This document shows positions 54,482-64,000 of a DNA stretch of 64,000 bases, piece by piece. The stretch comes from JBFAPK01 sp040676675 (lineage in GTDB: Bacteria; Actinomycetota; Actinomycetes; Mycobacteriales; Micromonosporaceae), in assembly GCF_040676675.1 (NCBI RefSeq), contig NZ_JBFAPK010000004.1, positions 283,551 to 347,550 on the forward strand, given 5' to 3'. Below the pieces are notes generated by a model. That model made no database searches. It saw only the letters and a list, made by a program, of their open reading frames with translations, and was not told the DNA's origin. Each line of letters opens with the position of its first letter. Position 1 is the stretch's first letter. Position numbers and translations under genes: made by a program.

Positions 54482-56527
54482 ATGACGGACGGCTTCGTCA
54501 GCATTCTGGACGGGAACACCTTCGTCGTCAGCGACGGTCGGGGCGACATCCGGCCGACCGAGGGCATGCCGACCGGGCTGTTCAGCTTCGACACCCGGTT
54601 CGTCAGCACCTGGACGCTCACCCTCAACGGCGAGCGGCTCAGCCCGCTCTCGGTGGACGACATGCAGTTCTTCGAGACCCGCTTCTTCCTCGTACCGGGC
54701 GCCGCCACCCACTACGTCAACGCGAAGATCTCGGTCATCCGGCACCGCTGGGTCGGCGCGAGCTTCAACGAGGAGGTGACCGTACTCAACCACGGCGAGC
54801 GGCCGGCGGAGATCCGGGTACGGCTGGAGATCGGCGCCGACTTCGCCGACCTGGCGGTCATCAACGAGCCGCAGCAGAAGAAGACGGGACGGCTGCGGCA
54901 CGAGATCACGGAGAACAGCCTCCGGCTGATCTACGAGCGGGAGACGTACCACCGGGCGACCGTCGTCTCGACCACCTCGCCCGCGAGCATCGACCCGAAC
55001 GGCATGACCTTCGACGTCGTCATCGAACCGCAGGGCAGCTGGGGGACCAGCCTGCACGTGGAGTCGATGATGCTGGGCTCGCGCCACCAGGACCTGCGGC
55101 TGACCATCGACCCGATGCAGGGGCGCGACCGGCGGCGGATGCGGCAGGAGCTGCGCGAGTGGCTCGACCGGGCGCCGCGGCTCTCCGGCAGCTCCGACCA
55201 GCTGGACCGCACCTACCAGCGCAGCCTGGTGGACCTGGCCGCGTTGCGCTACCGGGAACTGACCTCCACCTTCCGGGTACCGGTGGCCGGGCTGCCGTGG
55301 TCGGCGACGCTCTTCGGCCGGGACAGCATCCTGACCGCGTTGCAGGCGCTGCCGTTCACCCCGGAGCTGGCCCCGGAGACGCTGCGCTTCCTCGGTGCCC
55401 TGCAGGGCACCCGGATCGACGACTTCCGCGAGGAGGAGCCGGGACGCATCCCGCACGAGGTGCGTTACGGCGAGTCGGCCGCCTTCGAGGAGCTGCCGCA
55501 CGCCCCGTACTTCGGGTCGGTGGACGCCACCCCGCTGTTCGTGGTGCTGCTCGACGAGTACGAGCGCTGGAGCGGCGACGTCGACCTGGTCCGGGAGCTG
55601 GAGCACGAGACGCGGGCGGCACTGACCTGGCTGGACGAGTACGCCGACCTGATGGGCAACGGCTACGTCTGGTACGAGCGCCGCAACACCCGCAGTGGCC
55701 GGGAGAACCAGTGCTGGAAGGACTCCTGGGACGCGATCAGCTACCCGGACGGGCGGCTCCCCTCCTTTCCCCGGGCCACCTGCGAGGTGCAGGGGTACGC
55801 CTACGACGCGAAGTTGCGCGGGGCGCGGCTGGCGCGCCTGGTCTGGAACGACCCGGCGCTGGCCGACCGGCTGGAGCGCGAGGCGGCCGAGCTGAAGGAG
55901 CGGTTCAACCGGGACTTCTGGGTGGCCGACGGCGAGTTCTACGCGCTGGCGCTGGACGGCGACGGCCGGCAGGTGGACACCCTCTCCTCGAACATCGGCC
56001 ACCTGCTCTGGAGCGGTATCGTCCCGCCCGAGCGGGCCGGCAAGATCGCCGAGCACCTGGTCGGGGCACGGCTCTTCTCCGGCTGGGGCGTGCGTACGCT
56101 GACCGAGGGTTCGGCCCGGTACAACCCGATCGGCTACCACGTCGGCACGGTCTGGCCGTTCGACAACTCGTTCATCGCCTGGGGGCTGCGCCGGTACGGC
56201 TTCGCGGAGGAGGCCGCCACCATCGCCGAGAGCATGATCGAGGCGGCCCAGTACTTCCACGGCCGGCTGCCCTCGCACTTCTGCGGCTACGACCGGGCGC
56301 TCACCAAGTACCCGGTGCGGTACCCGGGCGCCGGCAGCCCGCAGGCGTTCTCGGCCGGCGCGCCGCTGTTGCTGCTGCGCACGATGCTCGGTCTGGAACC
56401 GCACGAGGGGCACCTCGCGGTCGAGCCCGCCCTGCCGGAGGGGCTGGGCCGGGTCGAGCTGCTCGACATCCCCGGCCGCTGGGGCCGGCAGGACGCCTTC
56501 GCCCGGGGCCGGGTCGAGGTGCGTTGA
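54482..56527 (+). CDS. Amylo-alpha-1,6-glucosidase-type glycoside hydrolase
   Basis: 681 aa. The N-terminal domain (residues 5-195) is the bacterial glycogen-debranching N-terminal module: FVVSDGRGDIRPTEGMPTGL, FSFDTRFVSTW. Residues 250-680 form an (alpha/alpha)6 barrel with LPWSATLFGRDSILTALQAL, CWKDSWDAISYPDG, TLSSNIGHLLWSG and GWGVRTLTEG. The acid pair is probably the Asp of GRDS and a Glu near the C-terminal third. Glycogen or trehalose-type substrates are possible. GAGGAGAG precedes the ATG. Confidence 0.87.
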   Translation: MTDGFVSILDGNTFVVSDGRGDIRPTEGMPTGLFSFDTRFVSTWTLTLNGERLSPLSVDDMQFFETRFFLVPGAATHYVNAKISVIRHRWVGASFNEEVTVLNHGERPAEIRVRLEIGADFADLAVINEPQQKKTGRLRHEITENSLRLIYERETYHRATVVSTTSPASIDPNGMTFDVVIEPQGSWGTSLHVESMMLGSRHQDLRLTIDPMQGRDRRRMRQELREWLDRAPRLSGSSDQLDRTYQRSLVDLAALRYRELTSTFRVPVAGLPWSATLFGRDSILTALQALPFTPELAPETLRFLGALQGTRIDDFREEEPGRIPHEVRYGESAAFEELPHAPYFGSVDATPLFVVLLDEYERWSGDVDLVRELEHETRAALTWLDEYADLMGNGYVWYERRNTRSGRENQCWKDSWDAISYPDGRLPSFPRATCEVQGYAYDAKLRGARLARLVWNDPALADRLEREAAELKERFNRDFWVADGEFYALALDGDGRQVDTLSSNIGHLLWSGIVPPERAGKIAEHLVGARLFSGWGVRTLTEGSARYNPIGYHVGTVWPFDNSFIAWGLRRYGFAEEAATIAESMIEAAQYFHGRLPSHFCGYDRALTKYPVRYPGAGSPQAFSAGAPLLLLRTMLGLEPHEGHLAVEPALPEGLGRVELLDIPGRWGRQDAFARGRVEVR

Positions 56528-56654
56528 CGGGTGCACGACCGGTAGCGGGTCGAGGTGCGTGCACGGATCGAGCGCCGGCGGCGGGTCGCGGTGCCCTTAC
56601 GGACCGACGACCGGTGGCGGGTCGCGGTGGCGTGACGGATTAACGGCTGGTGGC
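56511..56654 (+). repeat. 36-bp tandem repeat x4 after the glucosidase gene
   Basis: Four units at 56511, 56547, 56583 and 56619, each beginning gggtcgaggt or gggtcgcggt and ending ggtagc, ggcggc or ggtggc. The first spans the TGA stop. Units are 36 bp (12 codons) and about 60-75% alike. Confidence 0.8.
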
Positions 56655-56757
56655 GGCGTCCTTTCGGGCCGTCGCCGAGCTGGCGTGCGGGCAGGCGGGT
56701 CGTTAAGGTGCGCCTCAGCGCCCACGAGGCGCACCGACCGTCAAGGAAAGGCCCGTA

Positions 56758-58551
<1,794 letters not shown>

Positions 58552-58564
58552 CGGACCCGCCGAC

Positions 58565-58608
58565 CGGCCGGTACCGCCGCCACCACCGTGGCCCGGCGGT
58601 ACCGGCCG
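58565..58608 (+). terminator. Hairpin terminator after the 5'-nucleotidase gene
   Basis: A perfect 15-bp stem (58565-58579 with 58594-58608) with a 14-nt loop, 14 bp after the stop. Confidence 0.75.
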
Positions 58609-58618
58609 TTCGCTTCCG

Positions 58619-58720
58619 GCCCGAGGTCGCGCCAGCGGGTTCGGCTCGCGGCCGGGCCGGCGGATCCGCGCCCGAGGTCGACCCGGCGGATTCGAGCCTC
58701 CGGCCACGGCCGTGGATTCG
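58619..58720 (+). repeat. Degenerate 51-bp tandem duplication
   Basis: GCCCGAGGTCG begins copies at 58619 and 58670; the rest of each 51-bp unit is only partly alike, and a third trace follows. It lies between the terminator and the sigma-factor gene, in a stretch without a gene. Confidence 0.5.
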
Positions 58721-58797
58721 GGCCGACCGTTTCGGGCGGGCGAGCAGCAACCGGTCCCGGGCCGGCGTTGTCACCGGTATGACGGACAGGTACCCGC

Positions 58798-59322
58798 ATG
58801 GACGCTGAACTCGAACGGGAATTCAGCGCCTTCATCGAGGCGCGCGCACACGCGCTGTTCCGAACGGCGCTCGCCCTCACCGGTCACCGGCAGCAGGCCG
58901 AGGACCTGCTCCAGACCGTGCTGACCAGGGGCGCCCGGCACTGGGGACGGATCCGCACCGGCAACCCCGAGGCATACCTCCGCACGGCCCTCTACCGGCA
59001 GCGGACGAGCTGGTGGCGCAGCCTCAAGCGACGCCCGGAGGTCAGCACCGCCGACCTGCCCGAGATGGCCTCGGCCCGCGACGAGACCGCGACCGTGGAC
59101 CTGCACCTGGCGCTCTGGCAGGCGTTGAACGGGCTCGCGCCCCGCCACCGCGCGGTGCTGGTGCTGCGCTACTTCGAGGACCGGCCGGACAGCGAGATCG
59201 CCGAGATCCTCGACTGCACCGAATCGACCGTACGCAGCCAGGCCGCCCGCGCGCTCGCGCGGCTGCGCGAGATCGCACCCCGGCTCGACATCCTCGCCAC
59301 GAAGGAGGCGGCAGACCGATGA
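58798..59322 (+). CDS. SigE-family ECF RNA polymerase sigma factor
   Basis: 174 aa. Region 2 is EREFSAFIEARAHALFRTAL with TGHRQQAEDLLQTVL; region 4 is LAPRHRAVLVLRYFEDRPDS with EIAEILDCTESTVRSQAARA. These are typical of the SigE family (SCO-type) abundant in Micromonospora. The TGA overlaps the next gene's ATG (ATGA), so the sigma factor is coupled to a membrane partner. Confidence 0.92.
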   Translation: MDAELEREFSAFIEARAHALFRTALALTGHRQQAEDLLQTVLTRGARHWGRIRTGNPEAYLRTALYRQRTSWWRSLKRRPEVSTADLPEMASARDETATVDLHLALWQALNGLAPRHRAVLVLRYFEDRPDSEIAEILDCTESTVRSQAARALARLREIAPRLDILATKEAADR

Positions 59323-60497
59323 ACCCGCAGGTCACCGAGGCGCTCCGGGACACCTTCCAGGAGTTCACCGACGCCACCCCGCCGGCCGGGCTCGCCCGTG
59401 CCGCGCTGCGGCGCGCCCGCCGGCAGCGGCTCGCCCGGCTCACCACCGGCGCCGTCGCGGCCTGCGCCGCGCTGGCCGCAGTGGTCGGAACGGTCGCCGT
59501 CGGCCTGCCGGGAGACGGCGGGACGGCCGGACGGACCGCCGCGGGCGGCCCCGGGCCGTCCGTGGTCACCGCCTACAGCGGCGTGCGCGACCCGAAGATC
59601 GCCGACCCCAGCCCGGCGTACAACTACTCGCTGCTGCTCAACTACCGCACCGGCCGGTACGACCGGGTCCCGTACCGCTTCGCGATGCCCTCGCCGGACG
59701 GCAGGCGGGTGCTCGTGGGTATCGGCGACAACAGCACGGCGCACCCGAGCCGGGCCGGAATCATGGACCGGGCCAGCGGTCAGGTCCGCTGGATCGAGGC
59801 ACCTCCGGGGATCACCGGATTCCCGGGATACTCGCAGGACGGACACTGGTCGCCGGACGGACGGCGGATCCTCTTCACCCACCGGCCGCGCCCGGGCCAG
59901 GGCACCGGCGGGTTCGTCCTGGTGGATCCGGACACGCTGCGGACCAGCTTCGTCGCCCTGCCGGACCTGGAGACGCACAACGCGCAGGGCCACGGGCTGA
60001 CGTGGACGCCGACGAGCGACGGGGTGGCGCTGACCCTCTCCGTGCTCAACCAGCAGGAGAACGCGTACATCACCACCGGCATCCGCTTCTACGACCTGTC
60101 CGGGAAGGAACAGGCCACCGTACCGGTCCAGACCCCTCTCGCGCGGTCGGGCGCCTTCTCGCCGGACGGCGGCCGGATGGCGCTCGTCGACGAGGAGAGC
60201 CCCGGGCCGGAGACGGTCATCAACGTGGCGGACCCGGCCACCGGGGCGCTCGACCGGCCGGTACGGCTCGACCGGCCGGCGCGGCTGGTCGGCTGGGCGG
60301 ACGACCGACACCTGCTGGTGCACGTCTTCGGCGACTCGGCCCCGCCCGGTGCCGCGCGGCACGACCAGTTCCTGGTGGTCGACCTCGACGCGCGGGTCAC
60401 CCGCACCCTGCGCCCGGTCGACGCAGGACCGCAGGAGATCTTCCTCGGTCCCGCGGCCGGCCTGCCGGCCGACGCCGCCGCGAAGCTCACCTTCTGA
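59319..60497 (+). CDS. Membrane-anchored propeller-like protein, likely sigma-factor partner
   Basis: 392 aa. An N-terminal cytoplasmic segment (VTEALRDTFQEFTDATPPAG, LARAALRRARRQRL), one membrane span (TTGAVAACAALAAVVGTVAV, about 42-62), then an extracellular region with WD40/TolB-like turns (MPSPDGRRVLVGIGDN, HWSPDGRRILFTH, AFSPDGGRMALVD). This layout is common for genes next to SigE-family sigma factors and suggests an anti-sigma-like role, though no ZAS zinc motif is present. Translationally coupled to the sigma gene. Confidence 0.78.
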   Translation: MNPQVTEALRDTFQEFTDATPPAGLARAALRRARRQRLARLTTGAVAACAALAAVVGTVAVGLPGDGGTAGRTAAGGPGPSVVTAYSGVRDPKIADPSPAYNYSLLLNYRTGRYDRVPYRFAMPSPDGRRVLVGIGDNSTAHPSRAGIMDRASGQVRWIEAPPGITGFPGYSQDGHWSPDGRRILFTHRPRPGQGTGGFVLVDPDTLRTSFVALPDLETHNAQGHGLTWTPTSDGVALTLSVLNQQENAYITTGIRFYDLSGKEQATVPVQTPLARSGAFSPDGGRMALVDEESPGPETVINVADPATGALDRPVRLDRPARLVGWADDRHLLVHVFGDSAPPGAARHDQFLVVDLDARVTRTLRPVDAGPQEIFLGPAAGLPADAAAKLTF

Positions 60498-60510
60498 CCC
60501 GTCGCCCACT

Positions 60511-60542
60511 CCCCCGGTGCGCCCTCCGCGGCGCGCCGGGGG
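60511..60542. terminator. Bidirectional hairpin terminator
   Basis: 13-bp stem with one G-U pair (60511-60523 with 60530-60542), 6-nt loop, between convergent genes. Confidence 0.75.
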
Positions 60543-60566
60543 TTCGCGGTCGCGCGCGGCCGACCG

Positions 60567-61679
60567 TCAGCGCAGCAGCGCCAGCGCCGCGCGGACCGGC
60601 AGCCGGCTCAGCGTACGGTCGAACGACGCCTCGCCGAGGCAGAAGCGGGTGAACAACCGCCAGCCGGGCGGCGTGGCGAGCAGCGAGTGGAAGATCCCGG
60701 GGTGTCGCGAGTACGCCGCCAGCAGCCGGTACCCCGCCCGCATCGATGGCACCAGCCCCTCGTGGATCGCGCGCTCGTACCCGTCGAGGTCTCCGCTGGC
60801 CGCCGCCGCGCCGGCCAGCGCGCCCGAGCGCAGCGCGTAGCTGATCCCCTCGCGGCTCCACGGCTCCAGCAGGCCGGCCGCGTCCCCGGCGACCAGGACC
60901 CGGTCCCGCCGCAGCGGCGCGTCGTCCTCGCGGCACCGGGTCAGGTGGCCCGAGTCGTGCACCGGCGTGACACCGGTCAGCCCCAACCGCTCGACGAAGC
61001 GGCGCAGGTAGCCGCGGGTCGGCTCGCCCTGGCCCCGGGCGGCGATGACCCCGACCGTCAGCCGGTCGCCCTTCGGGAAGACCCACGCGTACGAGCCGGG
61101 GATCGGACCCCAGTCGATCAGCAGCCGGCCGTGCCAGCGTTCCCGCAGCTCCGCCGGGATGGGCAGCTCGACCTCCAGGCCGAGGTCCACCTGGCGGTAG
61201 CGGACCCCCACGTACCGGGCGCTGACGCCGGAGGAGCCGTCCGCGCCGACCACGCTGCCGGCCCGTACCGACGACCCGTCGGCCAGGCGCAGCCGCACGC
61301 CGCTCGCGTCCTGCTCGATGGCGCGTACCGCCGTCCGCTGCCGGACCTCGGCGCCCGCGTCGGCCGCCGCCTGGCGCAGCCGGTCGTCGAACGCCTCGCG
61401 GCGCACCATCGCCAGCAGCGGCGTCGGGTGGGCCCGGGTGAACTCGCGCCGCCCGTCGTTGGTGAAGGTCACCCGGTCGACGTGGTCGTCGGCGGGCACG
61501 TCGATGCGGCCGGCGACCGCCGCCAGCGAGGTACCGATCAGCCCGCCGCCGCAGGTCTTGTAGCGCGGATGCTCGGCCTTCTCCAACACCAGCGTCCGGG
61601 CGCCGGCGCGCGCGGCCGCGTACGCGGCGGAGAGCCCGGCCGGCCCGCCCCCGACGACGGCGACGTCCCATGCGGTCAC
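60567..61679 (-). CDS. Geranylgeranyl reductase family flavoprotein
   Basis: 370 aa. FAD-binding GxGxxG in VAVVGGGPAGLSAAYAAARA, then YKTCGGGL, and the second nucleotide motif LVAGDAAGLLEPWSREGISY (about residues 265-284). The family reduces prenyl chains of menaquinone, archaeal lipids or chlorophyll; actinobacterial members such as MenJ act on menaquinone. The GTG is backed by TAGGCT exactly 6 nt upstream. Confidence 0.88.
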   Translation of the reverse strand: MTAWDVAVVGGGPAGLSAAYAAARAGARTLVLEKAEHPRYKTCGGGLIGTSLAAVAGRIDVPADDHVDRVTFTNDGRREFTRAHPTPLLAMVRREAFDDRLRQAAADAGAEVRQRTAVRAIEQDASGVRLRLADGSSVRAGSVVGADGSSGVSARYVGVRYRQVDLGLEVELPIPAELRERWHGRLLIDWGPIPGSYAWVFPKGDRLTVGVIAARGQGEPTRGYLRRFVERLGLTGVTPVHDSGHLTRCREDDAPLRRDRVLVAGDAAGLLEPWSREGISYALRSGALAGAAAASGDLDGYERAIHEGLVPSMRAGYRLLAAYSRHPGIFHSLLATPPGWRLFTRFCLGEASFDRTLSRLPVRAALALLR

Positions 61680-61849
61680 GGGAGCAGCCTAGGGCAAGGT
61701 CACCTCGGCGCCCGGACCCGGCCGCCGCGCGGCGCGCCCCGCCCGTTGGGGCCGACATCCGCCCTGTTCAGAGGGCATCATCCGGCCCGCGACGGGTATC
61801 CGCCGCAGCGCAGGGTGCCCGACAGCGGTGTCGGGCCAGGGAGGTCATC

Positions 61850-62086
61850 ATGGAACAGGTGCCGCTAACCGACCTCGAAGAGCGGGTGTACATCGCCGTC
61901 ACCGCCCTCGAAGCCCGCGGACAGGTCCCGTACCCGGCCGTGATCGCGCAGGAGGCCGGGCTCACTGAGGAACAACTCGTCGCGCCGTTGCACAATCTTG
62001 GTGAGAAGAATCTGGTACACCGGGAGGACTCACCCATGGCCGGGCTGGACTTCGGTCCCCGCTGGTGCGCGAGGCAACCGGCATAG
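61850..62086 (+). CDS. Small winged-helix-like protein
   Basis: 78 aa: PLTDLEERVYIAVTALEARG, QVPYPAVIAQEAGLTEEQLV, APLHNLGEKNLVHRE. Three helices and a hairpin, as in small wHTH proteins without an effector domain. The ATG has GGGAGG 6 nt upstream. It overlaps the MFS gene by 22 bp, so it may be a local regulator of that exporter. Confidence 0.75.
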   Translation: MEQVPLTDLEERVYIAVTALEARGQVPYPAVIAQEAGLTEEQLVAPLHNLGEKNLVHREDSPMAGLDFGPRWCARQPA

Positions 62087-63540
62087 CCGACAACCGGAAC
62101 CGCGACCCGGCCACCGGCGGAACGACCGACCGCCGGCGGTGGCAGGCGCTCGCCATCGGCCTGGTCGCGGCGTTCATGACGCTGCTCGACGTCAGCATCG
62201 TCAACGTCGCGATCCCCTCGATCGAGTCCGCGCTGCACGCCAGCCCCAGCGCCCTGCAGTGGGTGCTCTCCGGCTACGCCCTGACCTTCGGGCTGGTCCT
62301 CGTACCGTCGGGCCGGATCGGCGACGCCCGGGGACGCCGTACCGTCTTCGTGGTCGGGCTGGCGCTGTTCACGCTGGCCAGCGCGGCCGCCGGCCTGGCC
62401 CAGTCGCCGAGCTGGCTGATCATCGCGCGCCTGATCCAGGGCGCCGCCGCCGGCGTGGTGAACCCGCAGGTGGTCGGCCTGATCCAGCAGCTCTTCCAGG
62501 GTCCCGAGCGGAGCCGCCCGTTCGGCATACTCGGTGCCGTCATCGGCATCTCGACGGCGGTCGGCCCGCTGCTGGGCGGCCTCCTGATCGCGCTGGAGGG
62601 CACCCGCGAGGGCTGGCGCTGGGTTTTCTACGTCAACGTCCCGGTGGGGATCGTCGCGATCGCCTTCGCCTGGCGGGTACTGCCGGGACGACCGGAGCGG
62701 CGGCCGGGACGGCCCAGCCTGGACCCGGTCGGGGTGCTCCTGCTCGCCCTCGGCGTGGTGCTGGTGCTGCTGCCCCTCGTACAGGAGCGGCAGTGGGCGA
62801 CGCCGCTGAAGTGGCTACTCATCCCGGCCGGCATCGCCGTGCTGGCCGGCTTCGCCGCCTGGGAGCGGCGACACGCCCGGCACGCCGAGCCCATCTTCGA
62901 CCTCGCGCTGTTCCGGCTGCGCTCGTACACCCTCGGCGGGGTCATCGCGCTGCTCTACTTCGCCGGGTTCACCGCCATCTTCTTCATCTACACCCTGTAC
63001 GTGCAGAACGGGCTGCGCTACAGCGCGCTGCTCGCGGGCATCTCGATCACCCCGTTCGCGCTCGGCTCGGCCGTCGCCGCCGCAATCGGTGGCCGGATCG
63101 TCAACCGCTTCGGCCGCCCGCTGGTCGCCGCCGGACTGGCCCTGGTCGCGCTCGGCCTCGGCGCGGTCGTGGTCACTCTGCACTTCGTACCGGGACGGGG
63201 CGCGCCGCTCGCCCTGGCCGCCCCGCTGCTGGTCGCCGGCATCGGCAGCGGGCTGGTGATCACACCGAACCAGACGCTGACGCTCTCCGAGGTGCCCGTC
63301 CCCCAGGCAGGCAGCGCGGCCGGCATGCTCCAGACCGGGCAGCGGATCGGCGCGGCGGCCGGCATCGCCGGCGTGGGTGCGGCCTTCTTCTCCACCCTCG
63401 CGGCCACCGGCAACGGCTGGTCCCGGGCCTTCCGCGACGCGCTGCTCATCGCGATCGGCTTCATCGTGATCGCCCTCGTCGCGGCCATCGCCGACATCCT
63501 CGTGGGCCGCCACAACCGCCACCACCATCTGCCCGGCTGA
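62065..63540 (+). CDS. MFS transporter (DHA2 family)
   Basis: 491 aa with 14 membrane segments. AFMTLLDVSIVNVAIPSIES starts segment 1; motif A is SGRIGDARGRR; WRWVFYVNVPVGI and GSAAGMLQTGQRIGAAAGIA are DHA2 hallmarks. The GTG start lies inside the wHTH gene (22-bp overlap). Probable export of hydrophobic drugs. Followed 10 bp after the stop by a 42-bp tandem repeat. Confidence 0.9.
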   Translation: MREATGIADNRNRDPATGGTTDRRRWQALAIGLVAAFMTLLDVSIVNVAIPSIESALHASPSALQWVLSGYALTFGLVLVPSGRIGDARGRRTVFVVGLALFTLASAAAGLAQSPSWLIIARLIQGAAAGVVNPQVVGLIQQLFQGPERSRPFGILGAVIGISTAVGPLLGGLLIALEGTREGWRWVFYVNVPVGIVAIAFAWRVLPGRPERRPGRPSLDPVGVLLLALGVVLVLLPLVQERQWATPLKWLLIPAGIAVLAGFAAWERRHARHAEPIFDLALFRLRSYTLGGVIALLYFAGFTAIFFIYTLYVQNGLRYSALLAGISITPFALGSAVAAAIGGRIVNRFGRPLVAAGLALVALGLGAVVVTLHFVPGRGAPLALAAPLLVAGIGSGLVITPNQTLTLSEVPVPQAGSAAGMLQTGQRIGAAAGIAGVGAAFFSTLAATGNGWSRAFRDALLIAIGFIVIALVAAIADILVGRHNRHHHLPG

Positions 63541-63550
63541 CCCGCCACCG

Positions 63551-63718
63551 CCCCGGCCACGGCCGGTCCCGGACACCGTCGGTGCTGGCGCGCCCCGGCC
63601 ACGGCCGGTCCCGGACACCGTCGGTGCTGGCGCGCCTCAGACACGGTCGGTCCCGGACACGGTCAGCTCCGGCGCCGTCCGGCCACCGTCGGCTCCGGTG
63701 GCGATCGCGAGCGTCGGC
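63551..63718 (+). repeat. 42-bp tandem repeat after the MFS gene
   Basis: 63551-63592 and 63593-63634 are identical 42-mers beginning ccccggccac; 63635-63676 and 63677-63718 are diverged copies. The unit is 14 codons long and includes GGTCCCGGACAC. Confidence 0.85.
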
Positions 63719-63734
63719 GCGCCTCACCAGGTGA

Positions 63735-63917
63735 CCGGCAGCGCGACCACCCCGGCGCGCCGCCACCGCGCCGCGCGGCGCCGACCTCTACGGAGCCGAG
63801 ACCGTCGCCGGTGCCCGGCTCGCGACGGCCGGCCGGTTCCTCGAACTACTCGGCAACGCCATCATCCGGTCCGCGGAACGGAACTGGCGCGCCATGACCG
63901 GTAAAGGTCTCACGTAG
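63735..63917 (+). pseudogene. C-terminal remnant of an unidentified gene
   Basis: An open frame without a start codon reads RGADLYGAETVAGARLATAG then RFLELLGNAIIRSAERNWRA and ends MTGKGLT, TAG. An in-frame stop at 63732 cuts it off upstream. Composition looks like real protein, so this seems a 5'-truncated gene, but I do not recognise the family. Followed by a strong terminator. Confidence 0.35.
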
Positions 63918-63939
63918 GCGCAGGCAGACCATGCGAAAA

Positions 63940-63982
63940 GGCCCGGGCCGGGTTCCCTCGAATGGGGAACCCGGCCCGGGCC
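63940..63982 (+). terminator. Strong hairpin terminator
   Basis: A perfect 18-bp stem (63940-63957 with 63965-63982), 7-nt loop, preceded by GCGAAAA. It follows the gene remnant and may end transcription from either side. Confidence 0.8.
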
Positions 63983-64000
63983 GGGGCGGGCTGTTGGCAC

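Overview
The window is about 72-75% GC chromosomal DNA from an actinomycete. The best fit is a Micromonospora-like member of the Micromonosporaceae. This rests on gene content and order, on the many GTG starts and 4-bp ATGA/GTGA overlaps, and on a DUF5999 protein; it is an inference, because no 16S or other marker gene is present. Nearly all the DNA looks like ordinary chromosome. There is no prophage, insertion sequence or CRISPR array.

Layout. 1-3 kb: the end of a CurA-type oxidoreductase, a TetR regulator with a 29-bp palindromic operator, a VOC protein, a beta-carbonic anhydrase and a first peptide deformylase. 3-9 kb: an Hsp70 ATPase fused through a membrane segment to a propeller-like domain, an endonuclease/exonuclease/phosphatase protein, a GNAT remnant and a methyltransferase gene with a one-base frameshift. 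9-15 kb: a YheO/DauR-type regulator with an aminotransferase, a second deformylase, ltrA, marR, pabB and a DUF5999 protein. 15-19 kb: gcvP behind a glycine riboswitch, and an aldo/keto reductase. 19-22 kb: an operon of truncated haemoglobin, flavohaemoglobin and a DivIVA-like protein.

22-29 kb is a conserved actinobacterial block running on the minus strand: pgsA, DUF881, small basic protein, DUF881, gcvH, garA, MerR (FtsR type), DUF151 nuclease, MerR. It matches the Mycobacterium tuberculosis Rv1822-Rv1830 order and links phospholipid synthesis, the glycine cleavage H protein, the FHA metabolic switch and cell-division control. 29-38 kb holds DUF2267, an ArsR-SulP pair with its operator, an SDR, a universal stress protein, small proteins, an EndoIII-like protein, a PfpI protein and an SRPBCC/CBM2-like membrane fusion.

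38-42 kb: an MFS exporter and its TetR regulator, preceded by an array of eight palindromes spaced 22-24 bp apart, then a NamZ-type muramidase. 42.8-52.8 kb is a complete selenocysteine module on the minus strand: a formate dehydrogenase catalytic subunit with an in-frame UGA at codon 190 and a SECIS-like hairpin, its FeS subunit, an NrfD membrane subunit, a FocA formate channel, tRNA-Sec, selA and selB. Together these make and use selenocysteine for formate oxidation. 52.9-64 kb: corA, SCP2, a glycogen-debranching-type glucosidase, a 5'-nucleotidase, a SigE-family sigma factor with a membrane partner, a geranylgeranyl-reductase-like flavoprotein and a small wHTH-MFS pair.

Two window-wide patterns stand out. 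About a dozen genes carry a TANNNT-like -10 hexamer exactly 6-7 nt before the start codon, which is the signature of leaderless transcripts. Several short tandem-repeat tracts sit directly after stop codons, with units of 24, 36 and 42 bp, a degenerate 51-bp case, and the 22-23 bp palindrome array.
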